Positions 1 to 11,429 of a stretch of DNA of 64,000 nt are shown here, piece after piece. A model generated the notes under the pieces. The model saw nothing but the letters and a program-made list of their open reading frames with translations, did not search any database and had not been told where the DNA came from. The stretch is from Microbacterium sp. Root553 (GTDB lineage Bacteria > Actinomycetota > Actinomycetes > Actinomycetales > Microbacteriaceae). The position numbers were made by a program, and so were the translations under genes. The stretch spans positions 362,241 to 426,240 of the forward strand of contig NZ_LMFY01000001.1 of the NCBI RefSeq assembly GCF_001426995.1, read 5' to 3'. Positions within the stretch are counted from its first letter, which is position 1. Every line of letters starts with the position of its first letter.

Positions 1-2
1 TC

Positions 3-1316
3 GCCTATCCGGGCGACGACCCCGCCTTCGCCGCGGAGGTCGAGAACGAGGCGCGGCATCAGATCCGACGCCTGCGCAGCCGGGCATGCCTGGCACTGTG
101 GTGCGGCAACAACGAGACAGAGGCCCTCGCGGCCATCTTCGAGCACGAATCCGGCAGCTCGGCGGGCGAGTGGGGGCACCATCTCTTCCACACCGTGCTC
201 CCCCGGGCGCTCGACGGACTCGACGACGTCACCCCCTACTGGCCGGGAAGCCCCTGGGGCGAGACAACCGACGAGCTCAACGGCTTCCGAGACGGTGACC
301 GGCACTCGTGGGAGGTCTGGCACGGACGTGACGGCGCCCCGTTCTTCACCGAGCTCGCCGGCCGCGATGACCGCCCCGGCCATGCACGGCATTGGCGTCG
401 CTACGCCGCCGACACGGGCCGGTTCATCGCCGAGTTCGGCGTGCTGTCCGCTCCCAATCGCGAAACGTTCGACAGATGGATGCCGGGAGCCCAGTTGCAC
501 GATGACGTGTTCGACACCCATCTCACCGATCGCCCCGGCGACAAGATCGAGCAGATCATGGAGATCGCCACGGGCCTTCCCGGCGAACTCGACCAGTACA
601 TCGACTCGACGCAGAGCGTGCAGGCCGAGTCGGTGCTGTTCGCGGTCGAGCACTTCCGGCGCCGGCAGCCCCGCACCGCCGGCACGCTGGTGTGGCAGCT
701 CAACGACTGCTGGCCGGGAATGACGTGGTCGCTCATCGATGTCGACGGCACACCCAAGGCCGCGTACTACGCGATGGCTCGGGCCAGCGCACCCCTGGCG
801 GTCAGCATCGCCGAGGACGGTCAGGGGGGCGTGGAGGTCTGGCTCGTCAACAACACCCGACGGTGCCGGCAGGTGCCCATCGACGTCGAGATCGGCACCT
901 TCGACGGCGCGGATCGTGACCGTCAGCAGATCATCGGAGAGGCCGAGGCCGGCACGTCCGTGCTCGTCTGGTCGACGACCGTTGCCGCCGACGAGCGGCA
1001 CTACGTCTGGGCGTCGAGTCCCGACGACGCGTTCCCCATCGCCCGCAAGCACTTCGTCGACCCCGGCGCCCTGCAGATCGATCCGCCGCGCCTCTCGTGG
1101 AGCATCGACGGCCCCTACCTCGACCTCGTCTCGACGGGCTACAACTACGGCATCCGCATCTCCCACCCCGAACCGACGACGCGCCTGAGCGACAACTGGT
1201 TCGACATGCGCGACGGCGATCGACGACGGATTCTCGTGCAGAACGTCGACCCGGCCTTGCTGCACGTCGGTCCGAGCCGATTGCATGGACTCGAGCACCG
1301 GAAAGAGGACGCATGA
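3..1316 (+). CDS. Beta-mannosidase-like glycoside hydrolase family 2 (C-terminal part)
   Basis: The frame is open from base 3, so the N-terminus lies outside the window. Family GH2 enzymes remove terminal beta-mannose from oligosaccharides or glycoconjugates. What is visible is the end of the TIM barrel: LWCGNNE near the start, whose Glu is the usual acid/base, and about 110 residues later IAEFGV, whose Glu is the usual nucleophile. A region of about 240 residues with the C-terminal beta-sandwich domains of beta-mannosidases follows. The LWCGNNE form favours beta-mannosidase over beta-galactosidase or glucuronidase. No secretion signal can be judged. The stop overlaps the next start (ATGA), so the gene is translationally coupled to the esterase. 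The substrate is inferred from family only. Confidence 0.85.
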   Translation, partial: AYPGDDPAFAAEVENEARHQIRRLRSRACLALWCGNNETEALAAIFEHESGSSAGEWGHHLFHTVLPRALDGLDDVTPYWPGSPWGETTDELNGFRDGDRHSWEVWHGRDGAPFFTELAGRDDRPGHARHWRRYAADTGRFIAEFGVLSAPNRETFDRWMPGAQLHDDVFDTHLTDRPGDKIEQIMEIATGLPGELDQYIDSTQSVQAESVLFAVEHFRRRQPRTAGTLVWQLNDCWPGMTWSLIDVDGTPKAAYYAMARASAPLAVSIAEDGQGGVEVWLVNNTRRCRQVPIDVEIGTFDGADRDRQQIIGEAEAGTSVLVWSTTVAADERHYVWASSPDDAFPIARKHFVDPGALQIDPPRLSWSIDGPYLDLVSTGYNYGIRISHPEPTTRLSDNWFDMRDGDRRRILVQNVDPALLHVGPSRLHGLEHRKEDA

Positions 1317-2767
1317 GCGAGACGATGACCACGACCGCCCGCATCAGCACGGGTGACCTGCGGGGTCGGCGCACCGGAGGCGTCGACAGCTACCTGGGCA
1401 TCCCCTACGCCGCGCCGCCGATCGGAGAGCTGCGGTTCCGCGAGGCCGCACCCGTCGCGCCCTGGGACGACGTGCGCGACGCGACGACGATGGGACCCAC
1501 CGCTCCGCAGAACGAGCTGTCTGCGTTGTCGGCGCGGTACCTGCCGAACGTCGTCGCACTGGGCGACGAGTATCTGAACCTCAACGTCTGGGCACCCGCC
1601 GACGCGGTGGACTGCCCGGTGATGGTGTGGATCCACGGCGGATCCCTCCGTCACGGCTCCAACGCCCTCGACGGATACGACGGCACGGCGTTCGCTCGCG
1701 ACGGTGTGGTGCTCGTGAGCATCAACTACCGCCTCGCCTTCGAAGGCTTCGCGGTGATCGAGGGCGCTCCGCTCAATGTGGGATACAGCGACGTGGTCGC
1801 GGCCCTGCGCTGGGTGCAGGCCGAGATCGCCGCGTTCGGCGGCGACCCTGAGTCGGTGACGATCTTCGGGGAGTCCGCGGGCGCGGTCATCGTCAGCAAC
1901 CTGATGGTCGGCGCTCACGCCGGCAGTCTCTTCCACCAGGTGATCGTCCAGAGCGGGATGCCGGCTGCGGCGAAACCCGCCGAGTCGGTGCGGGCCACGC
2001 GCGCACTGAGTCGCGTCCTGGGCATCCCTGCCACGCGGGACGCGTTCTCCGCCGTACCGGTCGAGCGCATGATCCAGGCGGATCGCGAGACCAAGAACCA
2101 CCCCGATCGGCGGATCAAGGAGGCCGGCTGGAACGCCACCATCGGCGGCCCGTCCGTCGAGCGCGACCCGATGGACGCCGCCATGACCGACGTGGCCGAT
2201 GGGCTGCGAGTGCTCGCCGGGTGGACCTCGGAGGAGCACACGTTCTTCCGCCTCGACACCCCCGTCGGGCGCGTCCTCTTCGCCCTGGCCTGCGCGAAGG
2301 TCGGCGCGGGCCCCCGGGTCGTTCGCGCCTACCGTCGCGCCTGCCCCACAGCGACACGAGCCGAGCTGATGGTCATCATGACCATCGACAGGATCCTGCG
2401 TCTGCCGATGAACAAGGTCGCGGACGGGCGTCTCAGACGAGGTGCGCGCACCTGGTTCTACGAGTTCGACTGGGGCAGCCCCATCGACGGTCTCGGTGCC
2501 ACACACGCGGTCGAGCTGCCGTTCGTCTTCGACACGCTCGCCTCGCCCGACTGGACGAACTTCATCGGAACCGAAGCCCCCCAGCGCCTGGCCGACGAGG
2601 TGCACGCCGCCTGGGTGCGCTTCGCGAAGACCGGCGATCCCGGTTGGCGAGAGTGGGATGCCGACCGACCGACGATGGTGTTCGGAGCCGAGCGCTCCGA
2701 AGTGGTGGACCGCCGACGCGATGCGCAGCTCGCCGTCTGGCGCGAGCGTGAGGGCGATCGACGATGA
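1313..2767 (+). CDS. Type B carboxylesterase (alpha/beta hydrolase), cytosolic
   Basis: 484 residues of the carboxylesterase type B / cholinesterase family. Visible landmarks are the N-terminal YLGIPYAAPP block, the oxyanion-hole HGGS (residues 108-111), and the nucleophile elbow FGESAG with Ser188. There is no signal peptide. The start is the ATG that overlaps the mannosidase stop; a longer in-frame reading is ignored because it would run inside that gene. The stop overlaps the next start (ATGA). Lying between a glycosidase and an acyl-CoA ligase, it could remove acyl groups from a sugar or other ester so that the ligase can activate the acid. This is inference; the substrate cannot be read from the sequence. 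Confidence 0.85.
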   Translation: MSETMTTTARISTGDLRGRRTGGVDSYLGIPYAAPPIGELRFREAAPVAPWDDVRDATTMGPTAPQNELSALSARYLPNVVALGDEYLNLNVWAPADAVDCPVMVWIHGGSLRHGSNALDGYDGTAFARDGVVLVSINYRLAFEGFAVIEGAPLNVGYSDVVAALRWVQAEIAAFGGDPESVTIFGESAGAVIVSNLMVGAHAGSLFHQVIVQSGMPAAAKPAESVRATRALSRVLGIPATRDAFSAVPVERMIQADRETKNHPDRRIKEAGWNATIGGPSVERDPMDAAMTDVADGLRVLAGWTSEEHTFFRLDTPVGRVLFALACAKVGAGPRVVRAYRRACPTATRAELMVIMTIDRILRLPMNKVADGRLRRGARTWFYEFDWGSPIDGLGATHAVELPFVFDTLASPDWTNFIGTEAPQRLADEVHAAWVRFAKTGDPGWREWDADRPTMVFGAERSEVVDRRRDAQLAVWREREGDRR

Positions 2768-4227
2768 GCGACCACGAGCCGGTGTTCGACGCGGACACCC
2801 CCTTCGTCGAGGTGCTGCGGTGCTGGGCCGAGCACGACCCCGACCGCGCGGCCGTATCCGATCCTGATCGCACGCTCACGCGTGCCCAGCTCGACGCCGA
2901 CAGTGACGCTCTCGCCGACGCCTTCGCTGAGCAGGGTGTGCGCGCGGGTTCCTTCGTGACGATCGCGCTGCCGAACGAGGTGGCGTTCTTCACCGCCGTC
3001 GTCGCCGCTTGGAAGCTGGGCGCGACGCCTCAGCCGGTGTCGTCGCGCAGCCCGGATGCTGAGCTGGCACGCGTCCTCGAGCTGGCGAAGCCCGCGCTGG
3101 TCGTGGGCCGGCGGGTCGACGGTGTGCCGAGCATCCTCCTCCCTCTCGAGAGACGCGACGACACGGGCCGCCGCTCGCATGAGGCCGTCGCGGCATCCTG
3201 GAAGGCACCGCTCTCGGGCGGCAGCACTGGCGCCCCGAAGCTGATCGTCTCGACTCTGCCGGCACGGTACGGCAGCCTCGCCCCGTTCGCACCGCTGGTG
3301 CGGATGAGGTCGCAGGGGATCAGCGTCATCCCGACACCGTTGTCACACAACATGGGCCTGCTGTTCGGGACCCTGACGCTGCTCACCGGCGGTGAGGTGG
3401 TCATCCTGCCGCGATTCACACCGGAGTCGTTCGTGCGGGTCATCGACGAACGACGGGCGACCTGGGCGATCGCGGTGCCGACCATGCTGCACCGGACGGA
3501 GCGTCTGATGAGCGAGGGCGGTCTCGCAGATCTGTCGAGCCTGGAGGCCGTCGCCGTCGGCGCCTCGGCATGCCCTCAGCGTCTGAAGGAGTTCTGGGCC
3601 GACCGTCTCGGCCCAGAGCGGATGATCGAGTTCTATTCGACGACCGAGAATCAGGTGATCGTCCTCGCAAACGGACACACCTGGCGCTCGCACCCGGGCT
3701 CGGTCGGCCGCGTCGTGCTGGGAGAGCTCGAGGTTCGCGACGACACCGGAGCCGGGGTTCCGGAGGGGACCGTCGGTGAACTGTGGATGCGGCGCGGCGC
3801 CACGGAGCCGATCCCCTACCGATACCTCGGTGCCCAGGCACGACGAGACGACGACGGATGGGACTCGGTCGGTGACCTCGGCAGCATCCGCGACGGATAC
3901 GTGTACCTCGCCGATCGGGCCTCGGACATGATCATCGTCGGCGGAAGCAACGTCTACCCCGCTGAGGTGGAAGCCGCCCTCGAAGAGCATCCGCTCGTGC
4001 AGTCGAGTTGCGTGGTCGGCCGCCCGGACGACGAATACGGCAGTCGCCTGCACGCCATCGTGCAGGCGACATCCCCTCTGACCGGGGAGGAGCTCATCGC
4101 GCATCTGCGGGAGCGACTGACGCCGTACAAGATCCCTCGCACGTACACCTGGACGGCCGATGCCATCCGAGACGACGCGGGGAAGGTACGTCGCAGCGCC
4201 TGGCGAGAAAAGGTCCTCGCAGAGTGA
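2764..4227 (+). CDS. AMP-forming acyl-CoA synthetase (ANL superfamily)
   Basis: 487 residues. The enzyme would activate a carboxylic acid with ATP and CoA. The phosphate-binding loop reads SGGSTGAPK (151-159). Further on are YSTTEN (adenine-binding region), VGDLG with the ribose-binding Asp, the hinge region DRASDMIIVGG, and a C-terminal Lys in DDAGKVRRSAWRE that corresponds to the adenylation lysine. It starts on an ATG overlapping the esterase stop and is the last gene of the three-gene operon. The acid substrate is unknown. It converges on the TetR gene only 4 bp downstream. Confidence 0.87.
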   Translation: MSDHEPVFDADTPFVEVLRCWAEHDPDRAAVSDPDRTLTRAQLDADSDALADAFAEQGVRAGSFVTIALPNEVAFFTAVVAAWKLGATPQPVSSRSPDAELARVLELAKPALVVGRRVDGVPSILLPLERRDDTGRRSHEAVAASWKAPLSGGSTGAPKLIVSTLPARYGSLAPFAPLVRMRSQGISVIPTPLSHNMGLLFGTLTLLTGGEVVILPRFTPESFVRVIDERRATWAIAVPTMLHRTERLMSEGGLADLSSLEAVAVGASACPQRLKEFWADRLGPERMIEFYSTTENQVIVLANGHTWRSHPGSVGRVVLGELEVRDDTGAGVPEGTVGELWMRRGATEPIPYRYLGAQARRDDDGWDSVGDLGSIRDGYVYLADRASDMIIVGGSNVYPAEVEAALEEHPLVQSSCVVGRPDDEYGSRLHAIVQATSPLTGEELIAHLRERLTPYKIPRTYTWTADAIRDDAGKVRRSAWREKVLAE

Positions 4228-4231
4228 CGCG

Positions 4232-4843
4232 TCAGGCCGACGCGTCGAGGATCCGGTGCGCGATCGATCGCCACACCGGAAGGAGGGGCTCGTCGTCCGC
4301 AGGACGCGGGTCGAACAGGTAGGTCATCGCGACGCCGCGCATGCTCGTGTTGATGACGGCCACGAGACTGTCGAAATCGGGATGCGCTGCATGCGCGGGT
4401 CCGAAGACCTCGGCGATGACCTCGCGGATGCGGCGACCGAGCTCGCGCTCCCGCGGCTTCAGAGCGGCGGTCAGTTCTGCGCTGTGCGGGGAGGCGACCC
4501 AGAGCTGCATCGCCGCTCGGAACAGCGGCCCTTGAAAGCTCTCCCACATGAGGCCGACCGAGCTGTCGATGTCGCGGGCCGGCGCCCCGGGCTCCGGTTC
4601 TGCGATCCCGCCCTCCCGCCGGCGCGCGAGATCTTGAACGGCCGCGACGAGCAGGTCTTCGCGCGAGGGGAACTGGTGCAGCAGACTGCCGCGGGACACT
4701 CCCGCCATCTGCTGGATGCGCGAAGTAGTCGCCGCTGAATACCCCTCGTCGGCGAGACAGGTGACGGCCGCATCGAGGATGCGACGGCGCGTCTCTCGCG
4801 AACGTTCCTGGACGGGAAGAGCAGGACGTGCAGACTCTGTCAT
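4232..4843 (-). CDS. TetR/AcrR-family transcriptional regulator
   Basis: 203 residues. The N-terminal helix-turn-helix is typical (ILDAAVTCLADEGYSAATTS, then GVSRGSLLHQFPSREDLL); the larger C-terminal ligand domain is family-variable. GGAGG directly abuts the ATG, which is unusually close, so initiation may use a different start or a leaderless transcript. It is divergent from the membrane esterase at 4965 and convergent with the acyl-CoA ligase. A perfect 22-bp palindrome lies in the shared divergent region, so it probably represses itself and the esterase. The ligand could be an acid or acyl-CoA from the neighbouring enzymes (inference). Confidence 0.9.
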   Translation of the reverse strand: MTESARPALPVQERSRETRRRILDAAVTCLADEGYSAATTSRIQQMAGVSRGSLLHQFPSREDLLVAAVQDLARRREGGIAEPEPGAPARDIDSSVGLMWESFQGPLFRAAMQLWVASPHSAELTAALKPRERELGRRIREVIAEVFGPAHAAHPDFDSLVAVINTSMRGVAMTYLFDPRPADDEPLLPVWRSIAHRILDASA

Positions 4844-4891
4844 CCTCCGAATTTAGCCCGCCCGTGACGATCGCGACGCAAATTCGTCCTG

Positions 4892-4913
4892 AATTAGTCA
4901 AATTTGACTAATT
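4892..4913. promoter_or_regulatory. Perfect 22-bp palindrome, candidate TetR operator
   Basis: Two 11-base arms, AATTAGTCAAA and its exact reverse complement, meet with no spacer in an AT-rich stretch between the divergent TetR gene and the esterase. Length, symmetry and location match TetR-family operators. The assignment to this TetR is inference. Confidence 0.8.
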
Positions 4914-4964
4914 ATTGGTGCGCGGTAAAGGTGGAGGTATCCGTCCCTCGCTACCGGAGGTCTC

Positions 4965-6827
<1,863 letters not shown>

Positions 6828-6851
6828 CGACCGAGTGTCAGTGCGTCAGCG

Positions 6852-7760
6852 TCATGGGAGGACGGGGTTTCCCAGGATCGTCTCGATCTCGGCCCACAGC
6901 GCTGCGCCGACTGCCTCATCGGAGCTGCTGGGCACGGGTGTGGCGAAATGTGGTGAGCCTGACGCGCCATGCCGGGGGCCGATGTACGGACGCGCACCCA
7001 GCGACGGCGTCGCCACGGCGGCGATGGCCGACTGGGCTGCGGACTCCTTGCCCTGCACGAGACGCGCGAACACGGGCGCGACGGCAGGCGCCAGCAGGCG
7101 GACGATCCGTGATCGCTGGTGGAGCGGCGGCCTGTCGGGCGTGAGAGCGTCGATGGCTCCACCCGGATGCGAGACGACGGACCGCAGGCGCGAGCCCGAT
7201 GCGATGAGGCGCCGGTCGAGCTCGAATCCCAGGATCTCGGCGGCGTGCTTCGACATCGCGTACGCGACTCGGGGGCGGTACGAAGTCTGCGCACGCCAGT
7301 TGTCGAGGTCGAAGGGGATCGCTTTCGTGAGCATGCTGCCGGTGCTGACTATGCGCGCGGCGCCAGCCCGCTGGAGCGCGGGCAGCGCGAGGCGCAGAAA
7401 CTCCATGTGCGCCACGACGTTCACGTCGACGGTGGATTCGACCCCGAAGGCGCCGGTCGTGGAGGTGGGGGACGCGGCGATGACTCCGGCGTTCATCACC
7501 AGCCCGTCGAGCGTGCTCTCTCCGCCGATGAGGGCTCCGGCAGTTCGGATCGATTCCCGGTCGGACAGGTCGAGTTCCAGGTGACGATGTCGGCTCGGTT
7601 CGGGCAGCAGATCGATGGCGGCCTCCGCCCTGGTCGTGGAGCGCGCGGCGACGATGAGGCGTGCGCCCCGGCGAGCGAGCCCTTCTGCAATGAAGTAGCC
7701 GATGCCGCCGCTGGCGCCGGTGACGAGGATCGTGCGTCCGTCGAGTAGCGATATGTCCAT
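6852..7760 (-). CDS. Short-chain dehydrogenase/reductase
   Basis: 302 residues. The Rossmann cofactor motif TGASGGIG is at about 14-21, MNAG follows, and the catalytic Ser and YxxxK pair appear as STGS and YAMSK. Substrate is not predictable; the C-terminal part resembles the retinol-dehydrogenase-like SDR group. I chose the ATG at 7760; the longer in-frame reading would start with a poly-Arg stretch and overrun the divergent MarR gene. It is divergent from that MarR gene with a repeated operator-like element between them, so it is the probable MarR target. Confidence 0.87.
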   Translation of the reverse strand: MDISLLDGRTILVTGASGGIGYFIAEGLARRGARLIVAARSTTRAEAAIDLLPEPSRHRHLELDLSDRESIRTAGALIGGESTLDGLVMNAGVIAASPTSTTGAFGVESTVDVNVVAHMEFLRLALPALQRAGAARIVSTGSMLTKAIPFDLDNWRAQTSYRPRVAYAMSKHAAEILGFELDRRLIASGSRLRSVVSHPGGAIDALTPDRPPLHQRSRIVRLLAPAVAPVFARLVQGKESAAQSAIAAVATPSLGARPYIGPRHGASGSPHFATPVPSSSDEAVGAALWAEIETILGNPVLP

Positions 7761-7792
7761 GAGAGAGGGTTCTCGATTCAGTGAATTTTGTT

Positions 7793-7835
7793 CAGCACTT
7801 GAAGCTTTCGGACCGATAGTACAGCACTTGAAGTG
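7793..7835. promoter_or_regulatory. Repeated operator-like element between SDR and MarR genes
   Basis: The 12-mer CAGCACTTGAAG occurs twice, at 7793-7804 and 7822-7833. The second copy lies in a perfect 11-bp palindrome, CACTTGAAGTG (7825-7835), and the first has the near-palindrome TTCAGCACTTGAA. The 29-bp period and location fit two MarR dimers regulating both divergent promoters. This is inferred from symmetry and position. Confidence 0.65.
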
Positions 7836-7855
7836 AAGAGCGTTACGCTGAGTGC

Positions 7856-8311
7856 ATGGCCTCTTCGCGAGAACAGCAGTTGTCGGAGGCGCTCTTCGCC
7901 GTCTACGACGTCGTCGCACGCACCGAGGAGGCTCTTGCGCCCGCCCTGCGCGAGTATGGGATCACCGCGACGACCGCGCATGTGCTCTGGACGATCGACC
8001 CCGGCGAACCGGCCCCGTCCATGCGCACCGTCGCCCAGCGGGCGCACTGCAGCCCCCAGAACGTGACGTTCATGTGTCAGCAGCTCGAGGCCAGGGGGCT
8101 GGTCGAACGTCGGACATCGCCGACCGACAAGCGCCAGCGCGTGATCGAACTCACGGCGCGCGGTCGCACGGCCCGCGAATCGATCGTCGCGCTCGTCTCG
8201 ACCGACTCACCTCTCGCGAATCAGCCGGGTGCGGCCCTCGACGCCATCACCGACCTCCTGTCGGCACGCTCTCGCGCAGTCGAGCAGGGCGCACCCCACA
8301 TCGACGCGTAG
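7856..8311 (+). CDS. MarR-family transcriptional regulator
   Basis: 151 residues. A winged helix covers about residues 35-105, with the recognition region TVAQRAHCSPQNVTFMCQQL followed by LEARGLVERRTSPTDKRQR, the classic MarR wing (DxR-type). It is divergent from the SDR gene and close to the repeated 12-mer, so it probably autoregulates and controls the SDR in response to a small aromatic or phenolic ligand, as is common for the family (inference). Confidence 0.9.
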   Translation: MASSREQQLSEALFAVYDVVARTEEALAPALREYGITATTAHVLWTIDPGEPAPSMRTVAQRAHCSPQNVTFMCQQLEARGLVERRTSPTDKRQRVIELTARGRTARESIVALVSTDSPLANQPGAALDAITDLLSARSRAVEQGAPHIDA

Positions 8312-8355
8312 AGTCCGCCTGCGAGGCCGCGCATCAACAGCGAGCGGCGTTCGCG

Positions 8356-10212
8356 CTAGGCGTGCGTGGGCAATGCGACCTCGAACCGGCTCCCTTCGCC
8401 GAGTGTGCTCTGCGCGTCGAGCGTGCCACCCAGTGCTTCGGCGAGGCCGCGAGCTATCGAGAGGCCGAGACCGGTGCTCTGTCCGGCGCGGGCCCGAGAC
8501 GGCTCGCCGCGCCACAGCCGATCGAAGACCCGCGGCAGGTCAGCCGGAGCGATGCCCTCACCGTCATCGACCACAGCGATGCGCACCCGACCATGCGATG
8601 CCTTCGCCTCGAGCGCGACGTGCCCGCCGGTCGGGGTGTGACGGAGGGCGTTCGCGAGCAGGTTGTCGAGGATCTGGCGCAACCGCGCAGGGTCCGTGTC
8701 GAGCGGCAGCGCGTCCGGGGTCGCGAGGGTCAGCAGGATTCCGGCGGTGGCCGCGTGCGCGCGGTGCGCTTCGACGACCTCCCGTACGATCTCCGCCGCA
8801 TCGCAATCCCTGCGCTCGAGCAGAAGGTCGCCGGCCTCGGCGAGCGCGAGAAGCTGCAGGTCGCCGGTGATGCGCTCCATCCGTCCCGCCTCGTCGAGCA
8901 CCAGTCGGCGCAGCTCCGCGTCATCGAGACCGAGGCCGTCGTCGGCTGCCTCGACCCAGCCGCGGATGTTCGTGAGCGGGCTGCGCAGCTCGTGAGCGAT
9001 GTCGCCGAGCAGACGCCGACGTGATGCTTCGTGTCCGGCGATCTCGGCGGACATGCGATCGAAGGCGGCACCGACGTCGGCCAGATCGTCTCGGGCATGC
9101 AGACCGGTGCGGGCGTCGCGATCGCCCGCACGAAAGCGATCGACAGCTGCCTCGAGGCGGCGCGCGCTGCGCCGGGTGGGCACGATGATGAGCGCCGCCG
9201 CAGCCGCGAGGAGTCCCAACAGCGCGGCGACGACCACGGCGATGCGGGCGATCGACCCCGGACTCGCGTCGAGCGGCCCCCGCTCGTCGCCGCGCTGGTC
9301 GGTGATCACCAGATGCACGGCAGGTGCCGTCGTCGCCGCGGCCTGGGCGCCGCGCGCCCGCAGGAGGCAGTCCCCGGTGGTGTCGTCTGCGGCGGTGTCG
9401 TCTGCGGTGGCGCCGCCGGTCGGGACGCTGCGCAGCGTCAGATACGACGGCACGTACGACGGAGACAGGTCGAGCTCGACGGCCGAGACGGGAGCCGCGC
9501 CGGCGGCGAGCAGACAGACGTTCATGCGGTCGCGGACGTCGTCGAGAGCGACTCTCTCGCTCGGCAGCGGACTGTTCAAGGCTGCACGGCCGCAGTCCGG
9601 AGCATCGTCGTACCCGGCGACCACGGGCCGGCCGCTCCCCCAGACCGCCGTCTCCACGACCGCATCCCCTAGGCACTCGACGACGGCGCTCGCCTGGCGC
9701 GTGAGCTGCTCTCGCTGCGCGTCATCGAGCAGGAAGGGACCGTTGACGCCCTCGTGCAGGCGCGGCTTCAGCGTCAGCGGATCGGCGAGGATCTGCAGCG
9801 GGTCGAGCAGCCAGGTGGCGCGTTGCGGACGAGGCAGACCCGGTGCCGTGTCGGCGATCACCTTTCCCGTGCCGTCGACGAGCGCGATGCGACGCCCCGT
9901 CTCCTGGCTGAGCCGGAGGAGCACCGGACCGACGTCGTCCCAGTCGGCGTGGCTCCCGGCCCAGATGGTGAGCGCGTCGATCACCTGCTGATCGCGGGCC
10001 AGATTCAGATCGGACACCTGCTGGTCATATCGGTATTCCGAGGTCTGGGCCAGCCAGACGGTTCCACCCACCGAGGCGAGGACGAGCAGCAGGCACGCGG
10101 CCAGATATCGGATGAGCAGCCGTGGCACGCGTCGACCGCCTCCGGCTGCGCGTCTCGTCGTCTCACCCATCTCGCCTGCAATGCTCTCATCGACTCCTCC
10201 CGCAGCGCGCAT
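8356..10212 (-). CDS. Sensor histidine kinase
   Basis: About 618 residues. TM1 is at about 31-55 and TM2 at about 322-345, enclosing a large extracytoplasmic sensor of about 265 residues with several Cys. HAMP follows, then HisKA with the phospho-acceptor His407 in DIAHELRSPL, and an HATPase domain with NALRHTP (N box), DDGEGI and GLGLSI. I used ATG 10212 because GAGG lies 5 bases before it. A GTG at 10245 would overlap the permease stop as GTGA and add 11 residues. It is the last gene of the lipoprotein-adaptor-ABC operon, with its probable partner regulator divergent at 14025. The transporter or lipoprotein may therefore belong to the sensing module (inference). Confidence 0.92.
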   Translation of the reverse strand: MRAAGGVDESIAGEMGETTRRAAGGGRRVPRLLIRYLAACLLLVLASVGGTVWLAQTSEYRYDQQVSDLNLARDQQVIDALTIWAGSHADWDDVGPVLLRLSQETGRRIALVDGTGKVIADTAPGLPRPQRATWLLDPLQILADPLTLKPRLHEGVNGPFLLDDAQREQLTRQASAVVECLGDAVVETAVWGSGRPVVAGYDDAPDCGRAALNSPLPSERVALDDVRDRMNVCLLAAGAAPVSAVELDLSPSYVPSYLTLRSVPTGGATADDTAADDTTGDCLLRARGAQAAATTAPAVHLVITDQRGDERGPLDASPGSIARIAVVVAALLGLLAAAAALIIVPTRRSARRLEAAVDRFRAGDRDARTGLHARDDLADVGAAFDRMSAEIAGHEASRRRLLGDIAHELRSPLTNIRGWVEAADDGLGLDDAELRRLVLDEAGRMERITGDLQLLALAEAGDLLLERRDCDAAEIVREVVEAHRAHAATAGILLTLATPDALPLDTDPARLRQILDNLLANALRHTPTGGHVALEAKASHGRVRIAVVDDGEGIAPADLPRVFDRLWRGEPSRARAGQSTGLGLSIARGLAEALGGTLDAQSTLGEGSRFEVALPTHA

Positions 10213-10241
10213 CCGTCCCTCGCTTCCCCGACCTCGCTCGC

Positions 10242-11429
10242 TCACGTCGCCGCGAGTGCCGCTGTCGGCGACTGCCGGGCGGCGCGGACCGACGGAGCGA
10301 GTCCGGCGACAGCGCCCGTACCGAGCGCGGCGGCCATGCCCGACAGCACCGTCGCCATCGGAACGACCAGCGGCCACCCCTGGACGCCGCTCCAGGCAGC
10401 CGTCGCCAGCAGGCCGAGCATCACTCCGCCGGCTCCGCCCAGCGCGCAGAGCACGATCGCCTCCACCAGGAACTGCGCCTGGATCTGACCACGGTGCGCG
10501 CCGAGCGCCCGGCGCAGTCCGATCTCCCTGCGCCTCTCGAGCACGGAGACGAACATCGTGTTGGCGATGCCGATCCCCCCGATCACGAGTGCGACCGCCG
10601 CGAGCGCGAGGAACAGCCCGTCGAAACTGGAGCGGGCGGCATCCTTCGCGGCGAGCACGGCGGAGGGCTGACTCACCTGCACGAGTCCGCTCGCCCCCGG
10701 CGAGAGGGTGGCCGCGATCACAGGACGCAGCGCGTCGATCGACGCCTCGAGACCGGTGACGTAGGCGACGGTGGGCACACCGTCGAAGCCCAGCCAGCGC
10801 CGCGCAGCAGCATCGTCGACGAGGACCGCCGACTGCAGGTCTGCCGAAAGCGGGGTCTCCGCCAGCACCCCGACGACAGTGAACGCGACACCCCCGAGGT
10901 CGATCGTCACCGGCCGGTCCGGAAGCTGCGACAGGCCGAGTCGTTCGGCGGCGTCGATGCCGAGCACCGCGGTCGGCAGGTCGCTGCCGTCGAGCCAGCG
11001 ACCGGAGGTCACGTCCGCGCGCACCACGCCCGCGAGATCACCGCCCACCGCGAGCGTGGTGATGCCACTCTCGGGGTAGCCGCGGAGTTCGTTGCTGCGC
11101 ACGGGAGAATGCGTGTTGCCGACCGATGCGGCTCCGGTGACGGTGCCGATGCGCTCCAGCATGCCCACAGCCTCGGCCGGCAGCGGCACCGGATCACCGT
11201 CGGCGCCTGCCCGAGGATCCGCGCGCAGCAGGTCGGCGCCGAGCGCGGTAAGCCGCTCCTCGAGAGCAGCCTGAGATGACGCGGGCACCGCCGTGACGGT
11301 CACCAGCGTGGCGATGCCGATGGCCACTCCGATCGCCGAGAGCACGGCGCGGAGGGGGCGGGTGCGGAGCCCGACGGTGCCGACCCCGAACAGATCGCGG
11401 ATGTCGAGACGGGGGCGACGCTCACGCAT
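10242..11429 (-). CDS. MacB/FtsX-type ABC transporter permease
   Basis: 395 residues. One N-terminal membrane segment (about 25-47) is followed by a large extracellular MacB-like periplasmic core domain and three C-terminal membrane segments with the FtsX signature region ([20 protein letters not shown]). This is the topology of MacB-type mechanotransmission exporters. The start is ATG 11429: AGGAGG lies 7 bases upstream and the gene overlaps the ATPase stop by 8 bases. It would form a complex with the ATPase and adaptor encoded just before it. Confidence 0.88.
   Translation of the reverse strand: MRERRPRLDIRDLFGVGTVGLRTRPLRAVLSAIGVAIGIATLVTVTAVPASSQAALEERLTALGADLLRADPRAGADGDPVPLPAEAVGMLERIGTVTGAASVGNTHSPVRSNELRGYPESGITTLAVGGDLAGVVRADVTSGRWLDGSDLPTAVLGIDAAERLGLSQLPDRPVTIDLGGVAFTVVGVLAETPLSADLQSAVLVDDAAARRWLGFDGVPTVAYVTGLEASIDALRPVIAATLSPGASGLVQVSQPSAVLAAKDAARSSFDGLFLALAAVALVIGGIGIANTMFVSVLERRREIGLRRALGAHRGQIQAQFLVEAIVLCALGGAGGVMLGLLATAAWSGVQGWPLVVPMATVLSGMAAALGTGAVAGLAPSVRAARQSPTAALAAT

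Noticed and set aside
1145..2605. Long open frame antisense to the first esterase
   Set aside because: It is the mirror of a strongly supported esterase gene; high GC creates long antisense frames, and the product shows no domain.
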